64,000 bases of DNA from Chloroflexota bacterium (GCA_012514315.1 JAAZAN010000091.1:25146-89145), one strand, 5' to 3'; counted from the first letter of the stretch, positions 40,528 to 50,170 are shown. The notes: generated from the sequence alone by a model not told the origin. A program made the numbers and translations.

Positions 40528-41529
40528 ATGTCACTGAGAGTTGCGGTTGTCGGACTGGGGAACATCGGGAACATCCATGCCGGGATCTACAAGGAGCACC
40601 CGGAGTGTCAGATCGTTGCGGTGTGCGACATCATTGGCGAGCGAGCCGACCGGGCGGCCGAGAAGTACAGTTGCCCAGCTTACTACAGTGTGCAACAGAT
40701 GCTGGCCAGTGGTGTGGCGCTGGATGCAGTGAGCGTGTGCACGGCCGGTGTGGAGAACGGCGGAGATCATTACGAACCCACAATGGAATTGCTGCAAGCG
40801 GGTATTCCGGTGCTTGGAGAAAAGCCCATCTCAAACGAGCTCGATAAAGCGCGCGAGATGGTGGCTCTCGCGACAAGCAGGAGTCTCCGCTATGGCATCA
40901 ATCTGAACCATCGCTTCACCCCAGCCGCGTTGAGGGCTAAGGAATGGGTCGAGGAAGGGCGCCTGGGAGAGCTCAACATCATCAATATGACGATGTGGAT
41001 CAACAATCCCAACGAGAGCTCCCCGTGGTTCCACATTCGTGCGTTGCACCCGCACTCGGTTGACGTTATGCGGTATTTCGGCGGCGACGTCGCCAAGGTG
41101 CAGGCCTTCTTCAAGAAGGGCAAGGGACGCAAGATCTGGTCCAATGTCCAGGTCAATGTTCTGTTCGAGAACGGCATTCTCGGTCATCTGACCGGAAGCT
41201 ACGATGGAAGCTTCGGTGCGGGGGGAAGCTACGGGTTGGAGACACTGGAGGTGGTCGGCTCCGATGCTCGTTTCGTGCTGCGCGATGCGTGCGAACACCT
41301 CGAGTATTACCCGAGGTTCTCACCAGAAACCGTCACTTACGATTACCTGGGCGGGATGAAGAGCTTTGGCGATACATTCAAGAGCCGAATCGACAGGTGG
41401 ATCGAGCAGAACCTTCAACAGGTCAGGCCTGAGGAGATTGACGCGTCAGGTGAAGAGGCACTGAAGGCTCAGACAGTACTGGAAGGCGCGATCGAATCCT
41501 GGCAGACAGGTCGAGTCATCACATTGTAG
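40528..41529 (+). CDS. Gfo/Idh/MocA family oxidoreductase (copy A)
   Basis: MSLRVAVVGLGNIGNIHAGIY; GEKPISN; GGAGGA RBS before ATG 40528. Confidence 0.9.
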   Translation: MSLRVAVVGLGNIGNIHAGIYKEHPECQIVAVCDIIGERADRAAEKYSCPAYYSVQQMLASGVALDAVSVCTAGVENGGDHYEPTMELLQAGIPVLGEKPISNELDKAREMVALATSRSLRYGINLNHRFTPAALRAKEWVEEGRLGELNIINMTMWINNPNESSPWFHIRALHPHSVDVMRYFGGDVAKVQAFFKKGKGRKIWSNVQVNVLFENGILGHLTGSYDGSFGAGGSYGLETLEVVGSDARFVLRDACEHLEYYPRFSPETVTYDYLGGMKSFGDTFKSRIDRWIEQNLQQVRPEEIDASGEEALKAQTVLEGAIESWQTGRVITL

Positions 41530-41572
41530 ATCACCGCACCACGACTATCCGGATGGAGTAATCGTCAGAATC

Positions 41573-42334
41573 ATGTCAACTATCACCATCATTGGCCGCG
41601 GGCACTCTGGCACGCGCGCCATATCCCACACGCTCTATGCCAGCGGTGTCTTCATGGGCAACTGCATCAACCGATCGGGCGATATGATACCTCCCGAGAA
41701 TATGTATGAGGCCTGCCGGGTTATCTCACGCTACGTGGAATGGGGGGGCGATCTCGAGTGGGACTTCAGCCAACTGCTCACCGGGGATATCGATCCGGAA
41801 TTTGTACGGCTGATCACGGCCTACCTGAAGCCTGTCCTGGACAGTAACGACGAGCACAGGGGCTGGAAGATCCCGGAGACCACCTTGGCGTTTCCTTGGA
41901 TCGTCCGCATGCTTCCTGACATCAAGTACATCTTCTGGATCCGAAATCCACGCGACTGCATCCTGCGCCCCCACGTGACGGACGATCTGCGGGATTTCGG
42001 GATTCCCTACCCGGAAACCGATGACGTCCGACTGCGCCGCGCAATCTCGTGGAAGTACCAGTACGATCTGGTCCAGGCTGTTCCACGTCCAGAGCATTGG
42101 ATCGAGGTGAAGCTTGAGGACTTCATCTTGCAGCAGGATGAAACACTCGCACGCCTTGAGGACTTCCTACAGATCAAGCTGGCCAAGATACCCGTTCATC
42201 CAGAGGTCATCGATCGCTGGAAACAGGACACGGGCGCCAACTACTTCGACTTCTTCGAACCCGCTGCGCGGGCGTATGGATACCGGATACCGGATGGCAC
42301 TGCAGGCAGACAAGGAGCATCAGAGAATGCTTAG
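41573..42334 (+). CDS. Sulfotransferase-like protein
   Basis: P-loop-like IIGRGHSGTRAISHTL; IFWIRNPRDCIL; VKLEDFILQQDETLARLEDFL. Confidence 0.75.
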   Translation: MSTITIIGRGHSGTRAISHTLYASGVFMGNCINRSGDMIPPENMYEACRVISRYVEWGGDLEWDFSQLLTGDIDPEFVRLITAYLKPVLDSNDEHRGWKIPETTLAFPWIVRMLPDIKYIFWIRNPRDCILRPHVTDDLRDFGIPYPETDDVRLRRAISWKYQYDLVQAVPRPEHWIEVKLEDFILQQDETLARLEDFLQIKLAKIPVHPEVIDRWKQDTGANYFDFFEPAARAYGYRIPDGTAGRQGASENA

Positions 42335-43319
42335 GGTATGTGTAATTGGAATGGGCCCCATCGGCAACCGCCACGCAGATATGTATACGGCGGATCCACT
42401 GGCTGAACTGGTCGGGGTATGCGATATCCTCCACGATCGAGCGGATGCGGCAGCCCAACGACTGGGCGTCCCAGCCTTCTACGACGTGACAACGATGCTG
42501 GCCGCTCTGCAACCTGACATCTGCAGCGTAGCCACCGGCGGCTACGAATATGGCAGCGAGCACTGCGTCCCCACCCTTCAGGCGCTGGAAGGCGGCTGTC
42601 ACGTGCTGTGCGAGAAACCCATCTCCAACGATATCGCCGAGGGCGAGACGATGGTCCGGAAAGCACAGGAGAAGGGGCTCTGTCTGGGCGTCAATCTCAA
42701 CCACCGATTTACGCCGGCTGCACTGCTGGCCCGGCGCTGGCTGGATGAGGGCCGTCTGGGGCGCCTGCTATTCGTCAACATGAGCATGTGGATCATGAAC
42801 CCGCGCGAGAGTTCGCCCTACTTTCAGATCAAGGCACTTCACCCACACACGGTCGACGTCATGCGCTACTACTGCGGCGACGTCGAGGCGGTACAGTGTT
42901 TCGCGATCAAAGCGCCGGGGCGCAAGATCTGGTCCACTGCTCAATTCAACATGCGCTTCAAGAATGGCGTCGTGGGTTCGCTCACCGGCAGCTATGACAT
43001 CGAGCGGGGACATCCGATGGAACGCTGCGAGGTAGCGGGCACAGGTGGCCGCTTCGTGGTCGAGGATATGTATCGCGAGGCCACCCTCTATCCGGCGGGC
43101 AATCTCGAGAAGACAGTCTACACAAATCCGATCTTTGGGGGAATGCGCGGGTTTGAGGATACGTTCGGCAACCGCATCCACCGCTTCCTGGAACAGATCG
43201 AGGCCCGCGTTGCCCCCGATGAGATCGACGGATCCGGAGCCGATGGACTCGCCGCACAGAAGGTTCTGGCGGCGGCGATCGAGTCCCTAGAGAACGAAAC
43301 CGTCGTCTACGTGAAGTAG
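42327..43319 (+). CDS. Gfo/Idh/MocA family oxidoreductase (copy B, paralog of 40528 gene)
   Basis: MLRVCVIGMGPIGNRHADMY; CEKPISN; ATG overlaps the sulfotransferase-like 3' end by 8 nt. Confidence 0.9.
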   Translation: MLRVCVIGMGPIGNRHADMYTADPLAELVGVCDILHDRADAAAQRLGVPAFYDVTTMLAALQPDICSVATGGYEYGSEHCVPTLQALEGGCHVLCEKPISNDIAEGETMVRKAQEKGLCLGVNLNHRFTPAALLARRWLDEGRLGRLLFVNMSMWIMNPRESSPYFQIKALHPHTVDVMRYYCGDVEAVQCFAIKAPGRKIWSTAQFNMRFKNGVVGSLTGSYDIERGHPMERCEVAGTGGRFVVEDMYREATLYPAGNLEKTVYTNPIFGGMRGFEDTFGNRIHRFLEQIEARVAPDEIDGSGADGLAAQKVLAAAIESLENETVVYVK

Positions 43320-43373
43320 CCGAGCGTTGTTTGCGCAATATCCCACACGAGGGGAGTGAATGGAGATACGGAT

Positions 43374-44213
43374 ATGAAACTTGGATGCAGCACAATCTTG
43401 TACGGAGGATATAGCCTGGACGAAGCGCTGGATGGCATTGCCAAGGCAGGATATGCGGCCATAGAGCTCTGCGCACGTCCCGGTATGGCCCCTCATGTTG
43501 AGATTGGGAAGTCAGATAGCTACTATCTGAACATCAAGAACCAGATCGCCTCGCGTGGCCTCGCCATCGAATCACTGGCAGGAACGGGCGGCATATCGAT
43601 GACCAGCGACGACTTCCCCCGAGTGTTAGAGGCGGCCCGGTTGCTGGGAGCACCGATGATCGCTGAGGGTGCTGGGGGCGAGGCTCCTATGGTCGAGAAT
43701 GACGCCTTCGCACCGGAGTACGAGGCCTCACTGCACGGCGTTATCGACATCCTCAATCGAGCTGCTGAGCAGAGCGCTGAATACGGCGTCAAGCTGGCGA
43801 TCAAGCCACACGTGGGTACGGCGATCTACTCGTGCAAGTCGATTCTGAAGGCTATGCCTCAGCTCAATGCCGATTGGATCGGTCTGAATTACGACGCATC
43901 ACACATCTGGCGCTCAGGCACCGGCGAGGATCCCCTTGATACACTCCGGCAGGTGAAACAGTACGCCATCACCTTTCGCATTCGCGACAATCGAGCCTCG
44001 CGGGAGCGTCCCATCGGCCCAGTCGAGAACCAAATTCCAGGAAACGGCGTTTTGGATCTCCCCGCACTCGCCCAGGAGATGCAGACAACCGAACGCGCTC
44101 AGTACGTTGTCCTGGAGATCGTCGGAACTCACAACGGCACGGGGTACTCACTGGAATCCGTTCAGGGCGTGGTCGACAGATCATTCGCCTACCTGAGCCC
44201 ACTGTTCAGCTGA
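43374..44213 (+). CDS. Sugar phosphate isomerase/epimerase (TIM barrel)
   Basis: MKLGCSTILYGGYSLDEALDGIAKAGYAAIELCA; NYDASHIWRSG; VLEIVGTHNG. Confidence 0.85.
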   Translation: MKLGCSTILYGGYSLDEALDGIAKAGYAAIELCARPGMAPHVEIGKSDSYYLNIKNQIASRGLAIESLAGTGGISMTSDDFPRVLEAARLLGAPMIAEGAGGEAPMVENDAFAPEYEASLHGVIDILNRAAEQSAEYGVKLAIKPHVGTAIYSCKSILKAMPQLNADWIGLNYDASHIWRSGTGEDPLDTLRQVKQYAITFRIRDNRASRERPIGPVENQIPGNGVLDLPALAQEMQTTERAQYVVLEIVGTHNGTGYSLESVQGVVDRSFAYLSPLFS

Positions 44214-44266
44214 CACAGAGGCGGCCGTCGGATCTGCTTACCGGCTGCCAGACCCCCATACTGAAA

Positions 44267-44292
44267 GCGGCGTCCCTCGCGAGGGACGCCGC
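44267..44292. terminator. Perfect 26-bp palindrome, likely bidirectional terminator between convergent operons
   Basis: GCGGCGTCCCTCG|CGAGGGACGCCGC, flanked by TGAAA / (A)TTTCA, lying between the CDS ends at 44213 (+) and 44340 (-). Confidence 0.7.
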
Positions 44293-44339
44293 ATTTCACA
44301 TCGAGATACTGCCTAGACGTCACACTCGATCCGACAACC

Positions 44340-45257
44340 CTACTCCGTGAGAGGCCCTGCGTAGATCGTCACACGCGTCTCGATCTTCTCGCCCGGACCA
44401 AGCACCGAGCATTGGCCCAATCCCGCTGCCTCATTGACCGATAGCGGCATGGTCGTGCACGGTTCGAGAATCGCCACATAATGATCGTCGAATCCGCCGT
44501 ACGAGGCGAAATACCACACATACGGGAAAACGTCCGTATCAAAGCGATACTCGAACATCTTGGCGTGCGCGGCGCTCTTCCAAGACACGCGCCCTTCTGT
44601 CAGATCATAGATGAACAAGAAATCCATCGTACCGTCCAGCGCCGGAATGCGATTGGCGTGTTGCCCCTCGATAACCGGCCACTCGAACGGCTCGGGGCGC
44701 GTCCAGCGTGACCACTCAGGATCGACCACCCTCCCAGTTCGAGCAGGACACGCAATCAGATCCCCTTCTGAGATGCGCAAAGCAGCGTGCAGTTTCCAGA
44801 GGAACTCCCGCCGCTCATCAGTCGTGTTCTCGATCAGGTAATCGACATCGATCACCGGCTCCCCGGCTCGCAGCGTCAAACGTCTCCGATACTTCAGGCC
44901 ACACAATGGGAGAACACCCTCCACCACCAGCGATTCGCCATCGACCTGATAGTCCAGCGCAGTCGTCCACAATTCGCCATGATCCGGGCTGTCGATCCCA
45001 TTGATCTGTTCCGGGATATCGTTAGGCAGCAGTTCATCGATCCCACCGTAGAAGTTGGGATCATATTCACTGCCTGGCGTGAGCTTCTCCAGTTCCAGAC
45101 GCGGATTGTGCCAGAGAAACTGGTACCCGGAATCCAGCTCGGTGAGATTCACGATGCGCCCGCCGACCTCAGGAGCAACATCCACTCTCAGTCGATCGCT
45201 CTCCAATCGTACAATCGACGCCTGATCGATCTTCAACCCCTCTTCAATCCTGGTCAT
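44340..45257 (-). CDS. Aldose 1-epimerase/galactose mutarotase-like protein
   Basis: LRVDVAPEVGGRIVNLTELDSGYQFLWHNPRL; GGIDELLPNDIPEQING; DVDYLIENTTDERREFLWKLHAAL. Confidence 0.7.
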   Translation of the reverse strand: MTRIEEGLKIDQASIVRLESDRLRVDVAPEVGGRIVNLTELDSGYQFLWHNPRLELEKLTPGSEYDPNFYGGIDELLPNDIPEQINGIDSPDHGELWTTALDYQVDGESLVVEGVLPLCGLKYRRRLTLRAGEPVIDVDYLIENTTDERREFLWKLHAALRISEGDLIACPARTGRVVDPEWSRWTRPEPFEWPVIEGQHANRIPALDGTMDFLFIYDLTEGRVSWKSAAHAKMFEYRFDTDVFPYVWYFASYGGFDDHYVAILEPCTTMPLSVNEAAGLGQCSVLGPGEKIETRVTIYAGPLTE

Positions 45258-45296
45258 CGTTATCCTCCTCGTGGTCCTACCATCATTTCCGCCATT

Positions 45297-46766
45297 CTAC
45301 CGATTGGCGCCGCCCGACTTCCCGGTCTCCGTGATCGCCCGCGCGACCGCATCTTCCAGAGCTGCGTCGACACCGGCCGGCAGCGGCACAGGCCGAGACT
45401 CGGCCAGTATCTGGAGTACACGCTCGTGGGCAACCTCGTGGATCATTCGGCTCCCTGTATCCAGCCATTCCTGAATCGTCTGACGTCGGAACAGGTTCGG
45501 GAAGAAAAGCTCTCGACGGAAATGTTGGACTGTGTGATCGTGCCCCAGATAGCTGCCGCCCGGTCCGATGTCCCTGATCACGTCCAGCGCCAGTGCTTCG
45601 TCATCTACGACAACAGGGGTCAGCACACGCCGGATCATATGCACCAACTCGTCACAGATCACCACCATTTCCTGCGATCCGTACAATCCGAAGGAGAGGG
45701 TACCCAGGCTTTGCGAGAGTGACATACCTGCCAACGCATTCAGCAACATATTCATCATCGCTTCAGATGCCGCTTCAGCGTCGGGCGCCTTGGCCTCCAC
45801 GCCGCCGCCCAATCCGTAGACGGGGAGGTCATAGAAACGGGCCATCTGCGCCGCAGCGGCCTTGCCCAGGCTTTGCTCCGGACTACCATAGGTGCATTGC
45901 GTCGTTTTCATATCGAATACGTCCGTATCCGGCTTGAGAACAACCTTGGCCCCCGGCTCGATCAGTTGCACCAGCACGACACCGAACAGCACCTCCGCGA
46001 AGGTCAGAGCGAGCGTACCGGCCACAGTGGCCGGCCCACTCGCTCCCATCAACGGCCCCGGGGAATACAGGATCGGCACACCCGCCTTGACCGCGTCCAC
46101 AATCCCCTCGTTCGTGATGGCGATCTTTAACGGAGATACAGGGGTGACGATGCCAAGCACACTGGGCTGTTCGCGCAGCACGCCCTCGCCCCCCGAAGCA
46201 GCCGCGGCGATCTCCAGCAGCCGTCCCGTGAACGGCCGTTCAAGCACGTTGATCACCGTTGGCTTGGTAGTATTGCGGAAGATCGCGTCGAAGTCGTGGA
46301 AGAAGATCACATCAGTCGGCTGATCAGCAGACATACATAACGTCTGAACGAAGTCGATGTTCGGCATCGCATGGCCGATACGAGTGCTGGCGACCATGTC
46401 GTCCTTGGTAGGACGACGTGGCCCCCAGTGATCGTAGTCGAAGAAGGAGGGTTCCGAGGTCCCCCCCATGCCGAAGTAGCTACGGCCTGGCTCAATCATC
46501 AGGTCCATACCGGGATCGTTGCGTCCGTGAAGTATGAACGATCTCGGAGCGGACTCTACCGCCGCCATCACCAAATCCGCGGGCACCCTGATCATACGGG
46601 AGTCGCGATCAACTCTGGCGCCGCCCTGCTCGAAGATATCTAGAAACAGGGTTGACTCACTGAAGATACCTGGGTTATCGAGAAGCGACAACGCCGCGTT
46701 GTGAATGCGCTGTACGTCACCCTCAGATAGCAGATCGAGCATCCCTCCCTTGATCCCAACTTTCAT
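45297..46766 (-). CDS. Trimethylamine methyltransferase (MttB) family protein, non-pyrrolysine type
   Basis: ALSLLDNPGIF; YFGMGGTSEPSFFDYDHW; GVPILYSPGPLMGASGPATVAGTLAL; LGTLSFGLYGSQEMVVICDELVHMIRR. Full-length ORF without internal amber. Confidence 0.88.
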   Translation of the reverse strand: MKVGIKGGMLDLLSEGDVQRIHNAALSLLDNPGIFSESTLFLDIFEQGGARVDRDSRMIRVPADLVMAAVESAPRSFILHGRNDPGMDLMIEPGRSYFGMGGTSEPSFFDYDHWGPRRPTKDDMVASTRIGHAMPNIDFVQTLCMSADQPTDVIFFHDFDAIFRNTTKPTVINVLERPFTGRLLEIAAAASGGEGVLREQPSVLGIVTPVSPLKIAITNEGIVDAVKAGVPILYSPGPLMGASGPATVAGTLALTFAEVLFGVVLVQLIEPGAKVVLKPDTDVFDMKTTQCTYGSPEQSLGKAAAAQMARFYDLPVYGLGGGVEAKAPDAEAASEAMMNMLLNALAGMSLSQSLGTLSFGLYGSQEMVVICDELVHMIRRVLTPVVVDDEALALDVIRDIGPGGSYLGHDHTVQHFRRELFFPNLFRRQTIQEWLDTGSRMIHEVAHERVLQILAESRPVPLPAGVDAALEDAVARAITETGKSGGANR

Positions 46767-46781
46767 CTTCAGACCTCCTCA

Positions 46782-48224
46782 TCACTCATTTCGAAGCAGC
46801 GGGAGACATGGCGCGTCCGGAGCGCCACCTAGCCGCTGCCAGGCGTCCGCGAAGATACGGCGAACATCCTCAGCCTCCCGTGCCGGGGGGCGGTAGCTGT
46901 ATCCGGCCAGCCGGGCCAGCACATCCTCACGGGCCCGCTGTCTGGCGGTGCGTCCGGCGCCGGTCGCGAAACTGTGCCACGACATCCTGTCGAACAGGCG
47001 CGGAAACCAGTAGGTCTCTCGATAATGATCGAGCGTGGTGTTGGCGTCCACGTAGCCTTTACCGATTCCCTCACGAATCACGTCTATCCATTGCTCGGGA
47101 TCCTCATCCGGGATGCCGCGTCCGAGTTGCTCGAGAGCATCGCGCAACTCGATATCGGCCCGAGCCTGTTCGGGACTGTAGATATCGTCGAAGCTAAGGA
47201 CGCCAATGTAATGCAGGTCATCGCAGCCCGACATGACCCCGAAAGCGCCCGCCATGCCCTTCTCCAGGCCCGCCTGGAGACCCGGACGTTTGGCTTGCGT
47301 CCCCAACATCATAGAATAGCCGGAACGTGCATCGTAGAACCGGTTGATCTGTGCCCTGACCCAGTACATCCAGGCGCACTCGGGCATCCCCCCCACGATC
47401 GTGAATGTCCGTAAGTCAAATGGGAACATACCAATACTGAATCGGACCGGCTTGCCCCCGCTGACCACGTGCAACGTTATGGCGCCACCCAACCCCTCGG
47501 CGATCGATAACACCCACGCCGCCCGAAGGCGAATCGGCCCCGTCGCACCGACCGCTGGATAGGTCGTCACAGAGTAACGCTTCCATCGCTCGACGTACTT
47601 CACAGCTATTTCGAACTCATACCCTGAGAGGCGTAGCGGGCTCACCGGGAAGATGTTGGTCGCGTCCATTGGATCACCCATTGCGTCCGCCATCTCAAAC
47701 AAGTAGGGCAGTGCTTCAGGTGGATGTAGTGTATCAAGCGTCGGCCCTCCGGTCAAGTACTCAGCGCCCACTCGATACTCCACGATTGCCTGTAGTTGCT
47801 GAGGAACATCGCGGGGCACGCCTGGCACATAGCTGCCCAGCCCCAGGTCGCGCATGGTCTCCACACTCTTGGTCGCCTCAACCACGTTTGCGGTGGTCAT
47901 CAATTCGATATCGTCGCTGAACGGACTGTGATAGTACTGGCACATATCGCCGACAGTCACGGTCAAGCGGTCGGCTCTGCGCCGCGACGGCACACCCTCC
48001 CACTCGCAGCGCAGAGCCGCCAGCCTATCCTCGACGAACCCGGGGGCGAAGTGAGCGCGATCGCCCGAGACTCGAACCCCAGCGCGCTTCAGTGCGTCCA
48101 GGGCAACGGGGTTCTCGATCGCAATGCCAATCTCGTCAAGCACCCTCAGTGCCGCAGTATGCATCCGCTCGAGGTCCTGCGGAGCAAGACTCATCTGTCC
48201 GGCCATCATTCTACTCAGATCCAC
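46782..48224 (-). CDS. Second MttB-family methyltransferase-like protein (divergent)
   Basis: MHTAALRVLDEIGIAIENP; IFPVSPLRLSGYEFEIAVKYVERWK; VGATGPIRLRAAWVLSIAEGLGGAI; adjacent to the first MttB gene. Full-length ORF. Confidence 0.8.
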   Translation of the reverse strand: MDLSRMMAGQMSLAPQDLERMHTAALRVLDEIGIAIENPVALDALKRAGVRVSGDRAHFAPGFVEDRLAALRCEWEGVPSRRRADRLTVTVGDMCQYYHSPFSDDIELMTTANVVEATKSVETMRDLGLGSYVPGVPRDVPQQLQAIVEYRVGAEYLTGGPTLDTLHPPEALPYLFEMADAMGDPMDATNIFPVSPLRLSGYEFEIAVKYVERWKRYSVTTYPAVGATGPIRLRAAWVLSIAEGLGGAITLHVVSGGKPVRFSIGMFPFDLRTFTIVGGMPECAWMYWVRAQINRFYDARSGYSMMLGTQAKRPGLQAGLEKGMAGAFGVMSGCDDLHYIGVLSFDDIYSPEQARADIELRDALEQLGRGIPDEDPEQWIDVIREGIGKGYVDANTTLDHYRETYWFPRLFDRMSWHSFATGAGRTARQRAREDVLARLAGYSYRPPAREAEDVRRIFADAWQRLGGAPDAPCLPLLRNE

Positions 48225-48228
48225 AATG

Positions 48229-49107
48229 CTACCCCTTCAGCCCAGTCGTAACAATCCCCTGCACGATGTACCGCTGTGCAATGAAGAACAGCACGATACA
48301 CGGCGCAACAAACATAACACTCGCTGCCATCTGGACAGACAGATCACCACCACCGCGCATCGAACGCAGGAAATTGATGCCTAGGGCCAGTGTGAACTTC
48401 TCGCTATCACTCAGATAGATCAGCGGTCCCATGAAATCGTTCCAGTAGAACATAAAGGAGAAGATCGCTACGGTAGCCAGGGCCGGTTTGGCCAAAGGGA
48501 GAACGATCTGCCAATAGATCCGGAACTTGCTCGCACCGTCCACTTCAGCCGCCTCGTCCATCTCGTGGTTGATCGTGAGAAAGAACTGGCGCAATAGAAA
48601 CACGTTGTACGCCGGCGCAAAGAAGGGCGGGATGATCAGCGGCAAATAGGTGTTCACCCACTGCAACTTATTGAACATCACGAAAGTTGGCACCATCGTG
48701 ACCGGGTACGGAATCATCATCGTCGCCAGAAGAATCATGAACAGCACGTTGCGCCCTGGAAAGCGCAGCCGCGCGAAAGCGAAGGCCACCAGAGAGCAGG
48801 ACAGGACCTCGCCGACCAACGACAGGCCGGTGACGAGCAGACTATTCTTCAGGTACCCCGTGAACGGGATCGTCTGCAGAACCTTCACGTAGTTTTCCCA
48901 CTCGAAACTCTCAGGAATGAACTGAGGCGGGAACGTAATCCCGGTTCCATACGGCTTGAGCGACGACGAGAGCGTCCAGAGGAACGGCAACAGAATCACA
49001 GTGCCGAGTATCAATAGCATGCTGTAGATGAACACGCGCTGGACAACCACCCACACCGTGCGCTGCCATGTCCTTCTGCGCTTGGTCAACGTATTGGTCG
49101 CCATCAC
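48229..49107 (-). CDS. Carbohydrate ABC transporter permease (MalG-like, CUT1)
   Basis: EAAEVDGASKFRIYWQIVLPLAKPALATVAIFSF EAA loop; 6-TM type. Confidence 0.92.
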   Translation of the reverse strand: MMATNTLTKRRRTWQRTVWVVVQRVFIYSMLLILGTVILLPFLWTLSSSLKPYGTGITFPPQFIPESFEWENYVKVLQTIPFTGYLKNSLLVTGLSLVGEVLSCSLVAFAFARLRFPGRNVLFMILLATMMIPYPVTMVPTFVMFNKLQWVNTYLPLIIPPFFAPAYNVFLLRQFFLTINHEMDEAAEVDGASKFRIYWQIVLPLAKPALATVAIFSFMFYWNDFMGPLIYLSDSEKFTLALGINFLRSMRGGGDLSVQMAASVMFVAPCIVLFFIAQRYIVQGIVTTGLKG

Positions 49108-50057
49108 ACCCTCCCCTCCTCGCTAGTCTCGTAGTAGACCCAACGAGCGGACGAACGAAGCAGGGCTACGGTGAGAGTGAGGATCACCAGGAACAGGAAC
49201 CATGCCAGCGCTGAGGCATAGCCCATTTCGAACCAACTGAATGCGTTCCGATACAGGTACAGCAAGTAGAACAGGGTCGCATTCGCCGGTCCACCCCCAG
49301 TCATAATATACGCTTGTGTAAAGGTCTGAAAAGTACCAATAATGCCCATAATCAGCACGAACAAAATAGACGGGGAAATCATCGGCAAGGTGATGCGCCA
49401 GAAGCTCCGCCAGCTTGAGGCGCCGTCAATCTCAGCGGCTTCATACAGGGGCTTGGGTACGCCCTGAAGCGCCGCCAGAAAGATAACCACGGTGCCCCCA
49501 ATCCCCCACAGACTCATCAGCACGAATGCCCAGAGCACCCACCGTGGATGTCCCAACCAGGCAGGGCCGGTAATGCCAACCAGCGAAAGAAAGTAGTTGA
49601 GAATCCCAAATCGATAATTGAAGATCCAGGCGAACACGATGGCCACCGCGACGCCGGAGATCACCGATGGCAAGTAGAATACCGTCCGAAAGACACCGGA
49701 CAGCACGACGTTCTGATTGAGCAGAACTGCGATGCACAGCGCGCCGATGATCGTGAGCGGTACGCTGAATATCGTGTAAGTCACCGTGACCCTCAACGAA
49801 TGATAGAACAGCTCATCGCTGAACATTCGCGCATAGTTGGCCAACCCAAGCCATACCGGCGGCTGGATGATCTTGTATGCCGTGAAACTCAGATAGAGCG
49901 AAAAGAGCATCGGACCAGCCAGGAATACGATCAACCCGAGCCACCATGGACTCAGGAACGCGTAGGCGACCAACGTTTCACGGTGTCGATTGCTCAGCTT
50001 GAACCGATGCCCGCTCTGGGCGCCCGGTGATATGGTGTTCATCCGTGGATCTGTCAT
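49104..50057 (-). CDS. Carbohydrate ABC transporter permease (MalF-like, CUT1)
   Basis: EAAEIDGASSWRSFWRITLPMISPSILFVLIMGIIGTFQTF; 4-nt overlap with the MalG-like gene. Confidence 0.92.
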   Translation of the reverse strand: MTDPRMNTISPGAQSGHRFKLSNRHRETLVAYAFLSPWWLGLIVFLAGPMLFSLYLSFTAYKIIQPPVWLGLANYARMFSDELFYHSLRVTVTYTIFSVPLTIIGALCIAVLLNQNVVLSGVFRTVFYLPSVISGVAVAIVFAWIFNYRFGILNYFLSLVGITGPAWLGHPRWVLWAFVLMSLWGIGGTVVIFLAALQGVPKPLYEAAEIDGASSWRSFWRITLPMISPSILFVLIMGIIGTFQTFTQAYIMTGGGPANATLFYLLYLYRNAFSWFEMGYASALAWFLFLVILTLTVALLRSSARWVYYETSEEGRV

Positions 50058-50170
50058 ACGATCGCTCCTCCTGCGCGGAGATGCCGGTGGCCGGGAATCT
50101 TGCACCAGGCCACCGGCCCTGAAGCTCCGCAGACGTGCGGTCTCGCACGCTTGTCACTTGAACCCGCGGG

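Noticed and set aside
44787-45722. + strand 311-aa ORF
   Set aside because: Spans antisense across two unrelated - strand genes (mutarotase-like and MttB-like), so it is a mirror ORF.
45297-48224. Pyrrolysine-containing MttB
   Set aside because: Both ORFs run full length with no in-frame amber codon, so there is no evidence for pyrrolysine here.
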